Positions 1 through 7,970 of a DNA stretch of 64,000 bases are shown piece by piece. Source of the DNA: Pelagicoccus albus (GTDB lineage: Bacteria; Verrucomicrobiota; Verrucomicrobiia; Opitutales; Opitutaceae); NCBI RefSeq assembly GCF_014230145.1, contig NZ_JACHVC010000013.1:558001-622000 (forward strand), read 5' to 3'. The position numbers and the translations under genes were made by a program. Each line of letters begins with the position of its first letter. The first letter of the stretch is position 1. The notes under the pieces were generated by a model, which was not told the origin of the DNA, did no database searches, and saw only the letters and a list, made by a program, of their open reading frames with translations.

Positions 1-591
1 ACTTTCGCTCCACTCAGCGAGATTCATCGAAGCCGCCTTCAGATCCATAGAGATCCTAGCCGCCTCTTCCAAATAGATCGCCTTTACTACTGCTTGGGAA
101 ATAGAATCCCCAACCGAAAAGCCGCCATTTCCCTTGAGGAGCAAAGCCGTATTGGCACCCAATGACTGAACAACACGGTTTCCTTTCTCTTCATTCGAAA
201 TCAAATCGCCGAATTCGCAGAAGGGAATCTTGTCTCCCAGCATCAATCCAAATCCATGCGACAATATCAACTCGTCGCCTGTTACGCCATAGGAAACAAT
301 ATACCGAGAATGCGTCCGACAAATTGAATTAACGTCGGGTCTCGCAGCGTAGACCGCTAAGTGCATCGGCGACTCCAGAGGAGCTGGAAGCGTTCCGTCA
401 TCAAGTCTCTCTCCCGTATCAGAAAAAAGGATATGCAACGAATTGGCTGCAGACATACCCGGACCTTTGGCAGGAGTAATTGCAATTCGCCCATCCCTTA
501 GCCTTACGCTGAGATGCCCAAACCCCTCCGTCAGACCATGGCCCTCCATGATCTGTAGAGCGGTACTAAAATCTTTCAGCCACTGCTCCAT
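1..591 (-). CDS. class II aldolase/adducin-family protein (3' end cut by window edge)
   Basis: The reverse strand is open from the left edge to an ATG at 591, giving 197 codons without the C-terminus. The N-terminus reads GHGLTEGFGHLSVRL, followed by RTHSR, LSHGFGL and GNGGFSVG, the order of metal-site and glycine motifs in class II aldolase/adducin proteins, which retro-aldolise or decarboxylate small hydroxy acids with a divalent metal. The usual HTH pair reads RTH, so one metal ligand may be missing. It starts 13 bases after the DUF1989 gene stop, so it is probably the last visible gene of the leftward operon starting near 6228. The substrate cannot be told; a role on a short carbon skeleton left after ring opening is inference. 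Confidence 0.75.
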   Translation of the reverse strand, partial: MEQWLKDFSTALQIMEGHGLTEGFGHLSVRLRDGRIAITPAKGPGMSAANSLHILFSDTGERLDDGTLPAPLESPMHLAVYAARPDVNSICRTHSRYIVSYGVTGDELILSHGFGLMLGDKIPFCEFGDLISNEEKGNRVVQSLGANTALLLKGNGGFSVGDSISQAVVKAIYLEEAARISMDLKAASMNLAEWSES

Positions 592-604
592 TCCATGCCA
601 CCTA

Positions 605-1228
605 TTATTCGGGCCTCCAAACTCGTAACATCATCGCAGTACATTCCCAGCCATTCGTAGGCGTCTGATCTTGAGGACAGGCCGATAACGCGACTAAAGC
701 GTCCAGCTCGCAGGAGAGGAGGATCCGAGATCCAGGGCCGTGCTCAGGTGCCTCATAGACTATCTTTCCGTCAGATTCTATCCTGTTGTTCATGAATAAA
801 TTAACAGCCATTTCCGCTCTAGCTACACAAGCTTCCCCAAGCTCGCTTAGTGACTCTTTGATATTCTCCAGACAACTGCGGTGGTCATGAATTCCGTACC
901 GCGTAACGTAAGCTTCGTGATCGCAGCAAGGCACTAGAATATCGTGAATCCCGACATCATCCTCCAAAACGCGAAATAGGATTCTACGTTTGTTGGTCGC
1001 GAGGACGCTGCCCACTCGCAGGGCTACACTCCAATTTTGTGTCAAGGTGTGAGCGGGGGAGAAATACTCTTCTTCAGAACCTGACACCCAAGCCATCAGA
1101 TCTCCAACTTGCTTCCCTTCGAGATCTATGACTTCAAGCCTATCTCCAGCAGCCACCTTTACTGCTTTCCCGTGGCTGGCCGGAACTATAATTTCTACAA
1201 TCTTTTTGTATCCATCCATCGCTAACAA
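605..1228 (-). CDS. DUF1989 (urea carboxylase-associated) family protein
   Basis: The 207-residue product has the features of DUF1989 proteins, which often sit beside urea carboxylase and allophanate hydrolase genes. Visible landmarks are SPAHTLTQN near residue 58, PCCDHEAY near 100, a central MNNRIESDG stretch and SACPQDQTPTNGW near the C-terminus; the conserved Cys and His residues suggest a metal site. The molecular function of the family is not established. It lies 4 bases after the enamidase-like gene and just before the aldolase-like gene, so the three are probably cotranscribed. Its presence hints at urea or allophanate chemistry, but no urea carboxylase is encoded in the window. Confidence 0.8.
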   Translation of the reverse strand: MLAMDGYKKIVEIIVPASHGKAVKVAAGDRLEVIDLEGKQVGDLMAWVSGSEEEYFSPAHTLTQNWSVALRVGSVLATNKRRILFRVLEDDVGIHDILVPCCDHEAYVTRYGIHDHRSCLENIKESLSELGEACVARAEMAVNLFMNNRIESDGKIVYEAPEHGPGSRILLSCELDALVALSACPQDQTPTNGWECTAMMLRVWRPE

Positions 1229-1232
1229 ATAC

Positions 1233-2477
1233 CTAGCCTCCTTTTTCTATAAGGGCGAGATTCCTGGCCAATGGCGTATTCCGACTCCTGCCTACCCGCC
1301 ATAATCCATCGATCAAAACGCCTGATATTCCAGGGAGGTCTCCACCTTTCATCGCAGAAATGGCATCTTCAAAAGCTGAACCGCTTGGAGCATCGATGAT
1401 AAGCAAATCCGCTTCCTTGCCTACTGCAATTTCACCCGTGTTTTGCCGAAGCATCTTCGCATTCAAGCCCGTAGCCATAGCCCACGTGTGATCGGGATCC
1501 AACTTTCCAAGGGCACACAACTCCACTACAGATTTCAAAGTTCCGAGAGGCATTACACCCGTCCCCGTCGGAGTGTCCGAGGACATCAAAACTTGGTTGA
1601 GCTTTCCTTCTCTTTCAGCGAACTCCAAAACCTTCAAGGCAGACCTTAAATTTCCCGCCTGGGAGATCTGAAAGTACATTTCATTCGATTCGCATATCAG
1701 CTTCTCTAGGTCCGCCTCAGGCAAGGCCGTTGTCCCCCCATTTACGTGGCCGGCAACATCTACGCCCAAACTTAAAAGATCATCGGCAGTTATGGCCCGG
1801 CTTCCGGGGATAGACACTCCGCCAGTATGCGACATAACAACGAACCCCTCGTCCTTCGCAGATTTCACCAGCGGAGCGGCGTCTCGATTTTCAGAGAATG
1901 ACCCAAATCCCATTTTTGCCAGCCAGACACCTTGGCTCCTAAGCTCAGCAAAATCCTCAGCGACCAACCCCGGTTCTAGAATAACCGATCCTGCATGAAT
2001 CTTTTGGTCTCCTGCAGAGCGACAACTGTAGCAACGGTGGGCAGTCAGGGCCAAAGCCTTAACTCCAGCTGCATCTTTCGGTCGATTAGGCAGGTGAACT
2101 TCGCTCGCCGACATCATCGATGTGATTCCACCATGGAGATAGCTTTCGATCCATCCGATCGTATTCTGCCTTGGTGTCCAATCTCCGAATACAATGTGGA
2201 CGTGCGAATCAATAAGCCCGGGTGCTAAAGTCGAACCCATCGCATCGACCACGAAGTCGAATTCGCTCGCATCGCAACTGCCCGCTGAACCTACAAAAGC
2301 AACCTTCCCTGACTCTATGGCGACTTCAGAACATTTGCCCCATCGTTTCTCGAGGTCTCCGCTGATCACATAACCCAAATTCTTTATTAAGACCTTTTCC
2401 ATCAACCAATCTATTTGGCGTCCGACGCCGTGTTCTTTTCTTCTAGTGCAAGAGCTACCTTCAACACCTAAGCACAT
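1233..2477 (-). CDS. enamidase-like amidohydrolase
   Basis: Amidohydrolase-superfamily protein that resembles, as recalled, the enamidase of anaerobic nicotinate degradation, a hydrolase of a cyclic enamide to an aldehyde product. Seen in the protein: LIKNLGYVISGD near the N-terminus, DSHVHIVFGD with the HxH metal pair, LHGGITSMMSA, NRPKDAAGVKALALT, SHTGGVSIPGS, HVNGG, SSDTPTGTGVMPLG with the catalytic Asp, and C-terminal DLPGISGVLIDG and SRNTPLARN. The ATG at 2477 has a strong AAGGAGG-type site but only a short spacer. The family match begins at the ATG at 2402, so the first 25 residues may be non-coding or an extension. No other nicotinate-pathway gene is nearby; its true substrate may be another partly reduced lactam ring. 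Confidence 0.82.
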   Translation of the reverse strand: MCLGVEGSSCTRRKEHGVGRQIDWLMEKVLIKNLGYVISGDLEKRWGKCSEVAIESGKVAFVGSAGSCDASEFDFVVDAMGSTLAPGLIDSHVHIVFGDWTPRQNTIGWIESYLHGGITSMMSASEVHLPNRPKDAAGVKALALTAHRCYSCRSAGDQKIHAGSVILEPGLVAEDFAELRSQGVWLAKMGFGSFSENRDAAPLVKSAKDEGFVVMSHTGGVSIPGSRAITADDLLSLGVDVAGHVNGGTTALPEADLEKLICESNEMYFQISQAGNLRSALKVLEFAEREGKLNQVLMSSDTPTGTGVMPLGTLKSVVELCALGKLDPDHTWAMATGLNAKMLRQNTGEIAVGKEADLLIIDAPSGSAFEDAISAMKGGDLPGISGVLIDGLWRVGRSRNTPLARNLALIEKGG

Positions 2478-2849
2478 GCCCCTCCTTCAATAGAACAAAT
2501 ACTTAACCCAAAACTCAATTTGTTTATTAATAATCATCGAACTAAGTATTGATATCATAGTGATCATTTAAATTGCTCAAATATCCCCACCATCCTGCTC
2601 AATTCTCCCATCATTTTTCGTGCACAAATCCAAGTCTCTTTCACATCCTACAAGCTTCTTATATAATTACTAAACTATCATCATTTCCATCAATGCCAAG
2701 AATCGATATTGGCCAAACAAAGACAATTTTTCAGCAAAACCTGGGAAACTTTTTATCGCGCCTATTTTTAATCTCATCGCCGCACGAACTGCACTCTTTT
2801 CAACTCTTAATGCACCTTTTTAAACACACTTCCTGTATCCTTTTTTTGT
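2478..2849. other. AT-rich intergenic region upstream of the enamidase-like gene
   Basis: This stretch separates the DUF1185 pair from the enamidase-like gene, both read leftward, and is visibly richer in A and T than its neighbours. It probably carries the promoter for the enamidase, DUF1989 and aldolase genes. Two small palindromes, TGATATCA at 2550-2557 and TGATCA at 2561-2566, lie about 75-85 bases upstream of the enamidase start and could be an operator. A forward open frame here shows no family features and appears to be chance. Confidence 0.5.
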
Positions 2850-3350
2850 TTACTTACAAACAATCACAAAAACTACAATCACTTCATCAGCATTGGGTGA
2901 ATCACCGAAGTTAAGGGATATGGTCTGATTCTCCTCCAAGCCAAAAAGATCATGAATCGCCCCCGTAGGCACATCGACATTCGAACCCACACTTGATCTA
3001 AGGCAAGTGGACGGCACCCAAGATTTGGCATTACCCAAAGCCGCTCGAATGGGATCAACAAAACGCGTGGTGAGAAACGCTTTCCCATGCTCGAACTCGC
3101 CCGAGCTTCCGACCACTGCGGCCTTGCCATAGGATACGGGATGAGAATCTCCAAGCAAAGACAACAGCCGATCAACAAAAGAACCGCTCAAACTCAAACT
3201 GGGTTCGATTATCTCATCTAGACTATCCGCATCAACACCGGCATACGGATTCTCAACCACCGCCCCAACGGCGATCTTCTTGAAGACGACAGACCCACGA
3301 GACAGATCCTCTTCGACCCTCTGTATCCATTTTCTTATTTTTATTCCCAT
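2850..3350 (-). CDS. DUF1185 / amino-acid-synthesis family protein, diverged shorter paralogue
   Basis: This protein of about 166 residues aligns with the next gene upstream: ENPYAG near residue 33, a central SYGKAAVVGSSGEFEHG, FVDPIRAALG, a PSTCLRSSVGSNVDVP stretch and a final PNADEVIVVF. These are landmarks of the DUF1185 (PF06684) family, whose biochemical role is uncertain. Compared with its neighbour it lacks the YVRSHYD motif (reads LFGLEENQT there) and the C-terminal GRIKARLGGL tail, so it may be a non-catalytic partner. The start could be this ATG or a GTG two codons earlier at 3356. It follows the longer paralogue by about 20 bases, which suggests cotranscription and a heteromer (inference). 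Confidence 0.75.
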   Translation of the reverse strand: MGIKIRKWIQRVEEDLSRGSVVFKKIAVGAVVENPYAGVDADSLDEIIEPSLSLSGSFVDRLLSLLGDSHPVSYGKAAVVGSSGEFEHGKAFLTTRFVDPIRAALGNAKSWVPSTCLRSSVGSNVDVPTGAIHDLFGLEENQTISLNFGDSPNADEVIVVFVIVCK

Positions 3351-3372
3351 GGACACCAGTGGTCATTATTAA

Positions 3373-3984
3373 TCAGCGTAGCCCGTCTTTGCCCTCGACC
3401 TGATCAAAAGTAAGCCCTCCTAAACGAGCTTTGATCCGACCTCTAGTTGCGATGGCAAAAATAACCACAACTTCATCGGGAGCTGGAGAATCCGGAAAAT
3501 TAACCGTAATCGTATCGTAGTGCGACCTAACATACAATGCATCCTTGCAAGCCAGAGGAACATCGATACCTCCACCAATCTCCGACCTTTTACCCGTGGA
3601 AGGAATCCAAGCAGATCCGCCACCAAGAGCCTCCCTTATGGGATTTGCAAAACTCGTAGTTAAAAATCCATTACCATGTTCATACTCTCCCTCTGCACCG
3701 ACCAAACACGCCTTCCCGTAGCTTTGAGCAGAATCTCCGGCTAAGGCTTGAACCAAACGACGTCCAAACTCCGCCCCGAGCTCCTTTGAGCAATTAACTA
3801 TCTTAGACAAATCATCCGAATACCCCTCTCCAGCGTAGGGATTCTGGATCGCTGCTGCGACAACAACTTTCCTTACCGGAACACCATCCTCGGCGAGCAC
3901 TCCGGATTCATTCGCGAGAGCTTCGTCAACCTGGGTGTACCAACGACGAATATGGTAGTCTAGAAAGTTAGCCGCTTTCTTCAT
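3373..3984 (-). CDS. DUF1185 / amino-acid-synthesis family protein, full-length paralogue
   Basis: Full DUF1185-type protein with IQNPYAGEGYSDDL, QSYGKACLVGAEGEYEHG, FANPIREALGGG, PSTGKRSEIGGGIDVPL, YVRSHYDTITV, PAPDEVVVIFAIA and a GRIKARLGGL tail. Family members occur in clusters with amidases and ring-opening hydrolases, but their reaction is unknown. An upstream ATG at 4017 lies inside the preceding gene. The ATG at 3984 sits just after that gene's stop and has an AGAGGG ribosome-binding site, so it is chosen here. It is followed by the shorter paralogue, making a tandem duplicated pair inside the hydantoinase-cysteine hydrolase operon. Confidence 0.82.
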   Translation of the reverse strand: MKKAANFLDYHIRRWYTQVDEALANESGVLAEDGVPVRKVVVAAAIQNPYAGEGYSDDLSKIVNCSKELGAEFGRRLVQALAGDSAQSYGKACLVGAEGEYEHGNGFLTTSFANPIREALGGGSAWIPSTGKRSEIGGGIDVPLACKDALYVRSHYDTITVNFPDSPAPDEVVVIFAIATRGRIKARLGGLTFDQVEGKDGLR

Positions 3985-3986
3985 GG

Positions 3987-4727
3987 TTAAAAATCCCTCT
4001 TCATTTGCCTTGGCCAACGATCGTGGAAGATATCTTCTTCCAACCCATCGAGGTAGGCTAAGGTTTTCTCAAGAGCGACGACATCTCCGTACTTCGCGTT
4101 GATATCGAAGAGATTGATCTTGTGACTTACTTCTCCCCTATCCCAGACACACTCAGTTGGAACGATCGTGTAATAGTTGTAGCTAAATGAATCGATGGCA
4201 GTGGAACGGATACAGCCACTCGTTGTAGTTCCAGCCAGAATCACAGTGTCCACCCCGAAATCGATAAAGTAACTGGCGAGACTCGTCCCGAAAAAAGCGC
4301 TAGGCTTTTTCTTAACGAAAACCATGTCGTGATCTTGGGGAGCGATCTCTGCCACAATATCGTTACCGTGGTGCCCGATCGCATCAATCCCGTCATCCAC
4401 ACGGTAGTTTTTATCATTCCAACGCCCCATATCCAAAAAATCATCACGCCGCTCCCATGTCGTATAAAACAGTGGAATCTTTTTCTTACGAGCCGCTGCA
4501 ACGAGTTTGGCGGTTGCCCGAACTCCATCCCAACCGGTGGTCCCACAGCTATACCGCCACTTTTTTATACTATCCAATATAGGCTCTTCTGGATCGCCTA
4601 CAAAATTATATATAATATCAACAAGCAACAAAGCGGGACGTTTTCCAAAGCCACCCGGTTTACTCCAACCAGCTACTTCATATACCTTTTTGTCCTGCTC
4701 GGTTAAAACATCATCCCAAATTGCCAT
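3987..4727 (-). CDS. isochorismatase-superfamily cysteine hydrolase (N-carbamoylsarcosine amidase-like)
   Basis: Cysteine hydrolase of the isochorismatase fold, about 246 residues. The catalytic triad is visible: Asp in LLLVDIIYNF, Lys in VFVKKKPSAF and the nucleophile Cys in TTTSGCIRSTAIDS, with the cis-peptide segment just before it. The family cleaves carbamoyl groups to ammonia and carbon dioxide; N-carbamoylsarcosine amidase and the RutB ureidoacrylate amidohydrolase are the closest analogies. The start at 4727 has an AAGGAA site and avoids overlap with the hydantoinase-like gene, unlike the longer frame. It lies 16 bases after that gene, which fits a two-step path: ring hydrolysis to an N-carbamoyl compound, then its cleavage here. 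The exact substrate is not resolved. Confidence 0.87.
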   Translation of the reverse strand: MAIWDDVLTEQDKKVYEVAGWSKPGGFGKRPALLLVDIIYNFVGDPEEPILDSIKKWRYSCGTTGWDGVRATAKLVAAARKKKIPLFYTTWERRDDFLDMGRWNDKNYRVDDGIDAIGHHGNDIVAEIAPQDHDMVFVKKKPSAFFGTSLASYFIDFGVDTVILAGTTTSGCIRSTAIDSFSYNYYTIVPTECVWDRGEVSHKINLFDINAKYGDVVALEKTLAYLDGLEEDIFHDRWPRQMKRDF

Positions 4728-4743
4728 AAGTCTAATTCCTTGT

Positions 4744-6228
4744 TTAGATTTTGTAGTATTTGGAGCCGTTAATACGTGGCAGGTATTCACCGTTGCTTTC
4801 TTCAGTTGGAACAACGTAGGGCGACTCTTCTCCCTCTTTCCAATGGGCAATTGTTTTTCCCCGCAATATGGTACGAACCGGCCAACCCTTGAAGGTATGC
4901 CCTTCGACCACCGACCAACCTGACGCGCTGGTCACGTTTTTCTCATTCACTGTGATTTCCCGTTCTAGATCCACGAAACAGAAATCCGCGTCAGCTCCGA
5001 CTTCGATGCTACCCTTCTTAGGAAATAACCCAAAGATGCGGGCTGGATCTTCGCAAAGCACTTCCACCATACGTTCGAGAGTAATGCGTCCTTCATTTAC
5101 ACCATAGCTGAGCATGACTGGCACAAGCATTTCCACCCGGCTGGTAAATCCGGTCCGTAGCTTCCAAATATTGTCGTTGAACATATCCTTACGGTGATTC
5201 GGCGGCCAAGAGATTACGTGATCAGAGCTTACGGTGTTAACCCCCTTACCCTTCGCCAAAGCATCCCAGATCGCAGCTCGATTATCAGGATACCGGATCG
5301 GCACATTGATTCTCCATGCTTCCTGATTCGGCTCTAGATAGAGCCACGACGGTCCGGAATTTCCATAAATGGTAACTCCCTCCCCTTGAATTCGCATGAT
5401 CTCCTCGTGAGTCGCAGCAGTGCTGGAATGCTGTATAAACAGCGGACTGCCGGTGATCTTGGCGAGATACCCAAAAGATCTTACGTGGTGAACTTCACAG
5501 AAATCTGGCGACCGATCTGTCCAGGCCGCGAAGTCCGTCCGCCCATCCTCAATCAATTCCTTTTCGAACAAGCGAGCGATTTGCCAGTTTTCAGCATGGA
5601 TCTGGGTAATGGCAGAGCCACCGAGCTTCGCCACTTCGCGCATGGTGCTAAAGATCACCCCATCGTCGAAGCCCGCTCCCAGTCCCGCCTTACGGCCTGC
5701 CCAGTATTTATCGAGCTCCGGCTTCATGGATTGGCAATAGAGCTTGTAGCTGGTCATGCCGAACTCCTCAGCAAGCTGCGGAATCTCCGCGACCTGCTCA
5801 TCCGTCTCGACCATAGGAGTGATAAATACATCTACTGCCGAAACTTCTTCGATAATCTTCACACAGCCAGGCATCACAGGGAGAAAAGGACCAACGTCCT
5901 CGGCTTGCACGTATTCGACAAAGGGTTCTGCCCCTAAGCGAGTGCTGGGCTGGTGTACGCCCCAAGTAGTGACTCCTGTGGCAGCGGCGGCGCGCGACTC
6001 AGTCGCTAGGTCGGATCGAAACGGATTGTAGCATCCAGGGTGAGCTTCCGTATCAACGACTCCTGGCAATACGAAGAGTCCCTCGGCGTCTATCGTCTCG
6101 TCCGCCGTGTAAGGGGATTCTCCAGAATAGATAGCGACTATCTTCCCGTTCTTGACGGCTATTTCCGCTTTCTTTCGTCCTGAGCCCGAGACGATCGTCC
6201 CGTTCTTGATCAGCAAATCAACGCGCAT
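4744..6228 (-). CDS. dihydropyrimidinase/hydantoinase-like amidohydrolase with altered metal motif
   Basis: The 494-residue protein has the D-hydantoinase/dihydropyrimidinase/allantoinase layout, an enzyme group that opens cyclic ureides. Ligand candidates are Lys162 in TSYKLYC (usual carbamylated lysine), His211 in TQIHAENW, His267 in FIQHSST and Asp336 in TVSSDHVIS. The normal N-terminal HxH pair reads Glu61-Ala-His63 in VVDTEAHPG, so one histidine ligand is replaced by glutamate. The length is normal and the rest intact, so the enzyme is probably active with a changed metal site rather than dead. It is the first gene of the leftward operon and is followed closely by the N-carbamoyl hydrolase-like gene, which supports a ring-opening role. 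Confidence 0.86.
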   Translation of the reverse strand: MRVDLLIKNGTIVSGSGRKKAEIAVKNGKIVAIYSGESPYTADETIDAEGLFVLPGVVDTEAHPGCYNPFRSDLATESRAAAATGVTTWGVHQPSTRLGAEPFVEYVQAEDVGPFLPVMPGCVKIIEEVSAVDVFITPMVETDEQVAEIPQLAEEFGMTSYKLYCQSMKPELDKYWAGRKAGLGAGFDDGVIFSTMREVAKLGGSAITQIHAENWQIARLFEKELIEDGRTDFAAWTDRSPDFCEVHHVRSFGYLAKITGSPLFIQHSSTAATHEEIMRIQGEGVTIYGNSGPSWLYLEPNQEAWRINVPIRYPDNRAAIWDALAKGKGVNTVSSDHVISWPPNHRKDMFNDNIWKLRTGFTSRVEMLVPVMLSYGVNEGRITLERMVEVLCEDPARIFGLFPKKGSIEVGADADFCFVDLEREITVNEKNVTSASGWSVVEGHTFKGWPVRTILRGKTIAHWKEGEESPYVVPTEESNGEYLPRINGSKYYKI

Positions 6229-6527
6229 AATTCAAAAAGGTTAACTTCGACTCGCGTGGAGCGAAGACACTCCTGCTGGTCCTTTCTGACTCGCGCGGAG
6301 ATGGGGTCCCCTGCTGGTCGTTAATACAGGCCATAAGCTAAGCCACTAACATGCCAAGCACCGTGAACTCCTACGTTTTCTTGGAAAAGGGAAGATTTTC
6401 TAAGCCTGACGACACATCCGGCAGCAGAAGAAACTCGTTTGCTTATTTTGAACCAGCATTCGTTCGCCCCCTTGTAGCTTTGATTCAGGATGGTAGCTCT
6501 TGGGCGCTTCTCCTGCTGAAGGGTCGC
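6229..6527. other. divergent promoter region between hydantoinase-like and COG0402 genes
   Basis: About 300 bases lie between two divergent genes. A forward frame starting at 6351 runs into the downstream gene, but its first 59 residues show no amidohydrolase features, so this is treated as non-coding. The only structure seen is an imperfect direct repeat at 6249-6319. Confidence 0.55.
6249..6319. repeat. imperfect tandem direct repeat (two copies of about 32 bases)
   Basis: Copy one at 6249-6281 and copy two at 6288-6319 both begin GACTCGCG(T/C)GGAG and end CCTGCTGGTC, with a more variable middle. The pair lies 20-90 bases upstream of the hydantoinase-like gene and in the divergent intergenic region, where a direct repeat could be a regulator-binding site. 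No matching copy was noticed elsewhere in the window, though the search was by eye. Confidence 0.6.
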
Positions 6528-7970
6528 ATGGAATTAAGCGAGTCGTCCCATCCCAAACTAGTTGTAGAAAATGCTCTCATCCTAGACGCGGCGACTCCTG
6601 ACTTTGCCCCCTATTATGGACACCTCGTTGTAGCCACCGATGGTCGTATCCAAAAAATAGGACAAGGCCCCGCTCCATCCTACGATTCAGTGGTGAGTCG
6701 CCTCGACGCGAAGGGCCAGATCCTAGCTCCTGGATTCGTTTCCGCCCACAGCCACCTCTTCACCAGCGCTTCGCGAGGACTCGGCGAGGACCAATCGCTC
6801 TACGGTTGGATCGTCGCCATGACCCGCTACACCGATCATTGCGACGACGAGGACATTTACTATCTCAGCAAGCACGGAGCGGTCGATTTCCTGAGAAACG
6901 GGATTACCACCGCTTACGACTTCACCAGCACCGGCGTTCCTTTCCAGATGGAGGACGACGGGCACGGCACCTTCTCGCAGGACAACTACAAACCGATCAC
7001 TTGGGAGCAAGCCCAGTTCAAGGCGAAGCTCGATGCAGGCATTCGCTTTATCAACAGTGTTTGGCTGGCTGAAATGCAAAGCAAGGAAGCGACCTTCGCC
7101 CGTCTAGAGGCCTTGGTCAATTGGTCGAATCAGTTCCAAGACCATCCTCAATTTCTGCGCATGGCCTTAAGTGGCACCGTTCAGTGGGCAGAGAAGAAGG
7201 AAACCGCGGCCCTAGAGCTCGAAGCGATGCAACGCTTCGGGTTGATCAACCAACCGCACTTCCTGGAAACACCGCACAATATCGAAGGCCAAAGGGAGAA
7301 GTTTTGGTGGTATCACGAAGCGGGCGCCCTGTCTCCGGATCTGATTTTCGGGCATTTCATTCACGCTGGAGAGGAGATAATCCAGACCGCCGCCCGCTGC
7401 GGCTGTGGAGCAGTTTGGCAACCGACAAGCAACGGCAGGCTTGCCTCCGGCGTGGCCGATGTTCCCTGCTGGCTCAAGCACGGCATGAATGTGGGAGTCG
7501 GGCTGGACGACCAATCCTGCACCGATCTTTCAGATCCTTTTCAAAACATGCGAATCGGCATCTATACGCTGCGGGCAACTCACAAGGATCCTGCGGCAAT
7601 GAGCGCTCGCAAGATGCTCTACCTCCACACCAAGGGTAGCGCCGAGACGCTTCAAATAGCAGATCAGGTTGGAAGCCTAGAAGTCGGGAAATACGCCGAT
7701 TTCCTCCTCGTCGATCCTCAGGACCCCGACACGGGCCCGATCCACGATCCGATCAGCACCTACGTGCTGGCTTGTAGTTTGCGAAATCTAAAGGGCGTTT
7801 ACGTTGGCGGCGAGCGACGAGTCATCGACGGAAAAGTGGAACACCTCGATGCAAGAGAGCTTTCCTCCGAGGTACACAATCGCATTAACCGCATCCGAGC
7901 CAAGGTGAGTCCTGATCATCCGCTTTGGACACACGCCACCACGCCCGTGGTCGCGAATGCAAATGCCTGA
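6528..7970 (+). CDS. COG0402 amidohydrolase/deaminase (Atz/Trz, guanine or S-adenosylhomocysteine deaminase type)
   Basis: About 480 residues from the chosen start. Seen motifs: a beta-strand N-terminus LVVENALILDA, GFVSAHSHLF with the HxH metal pair, HFIHAGEE with a third histidine, and GVGLDDQSCTD with the metal/catalytic aspartate, then KYADFLLVDPQ. These are typical of COG0402 hydrolases that deaminate or dechlorinate amino-substituted purines, pterins and triazines. The ATG at 6528 follows a GAAGGG site and starts at the family N-terminus; the frame is open back to 6351 but that part looks non-coding. It overlaps the aldehyde dehydrogenase by 14 bases, so the two are likely coupled. Substrate unresolved. 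Confidence 0.82.
   Translation: MELSESSHPKLVVENALILDAATPDFAPYYGHLVVATDGRIQKIGQGPAPSYDSVVSRLDAKGQILAPGFVSAHSHLFTSASRGLGEDQSLYGWIVAMTRYTDHCDDEDIYYLSKHGAVDFLRNGITTAYDFTSTGVPFQMEDDGHGTFSQDNYKPITWEQAQFKAKLDAGIRFINSVWLAEMQSKEATFARLEALVNWSNQFQDHPQFLRMALSGTVQWAEKKETAALELEAMQRFGLINQPHFLETPHNIEGQREKFWWYHEAGALSPDLIFGHFIHAGEEIIQTAARCGCGAVWQPTSNGRLASGVADVPCWLKHGMNVGVGLDDQSCTDLSDPFQNMRIGIYTLRATHKDPAAMSARKMLYLHTKGSAETLQIADQVGSLEVGKYADFLLVDPQDPDTGPIHDPISTYVLACSLRNLKGVYVGGERRVIDGKVEHLDARELSSEVHNRINRIRAKVSPDHPLWTHATTPVVANANA

Noticed and set aside
2573-2914. Forward open frame of 113 residues in the AT-rich gap
   Set aside because: It has no recognisable motif, no good ribosome-binding site and overlaps the end of the DUF1185 gene on the other strand.
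6351-6527. N-terminal extension of the COG0402 protein
   Set aside because: The 59 residues have no amidohydrolase pattern, while the ATG at 6528 gives a normal family N-terminus with a ribosome-binding site.
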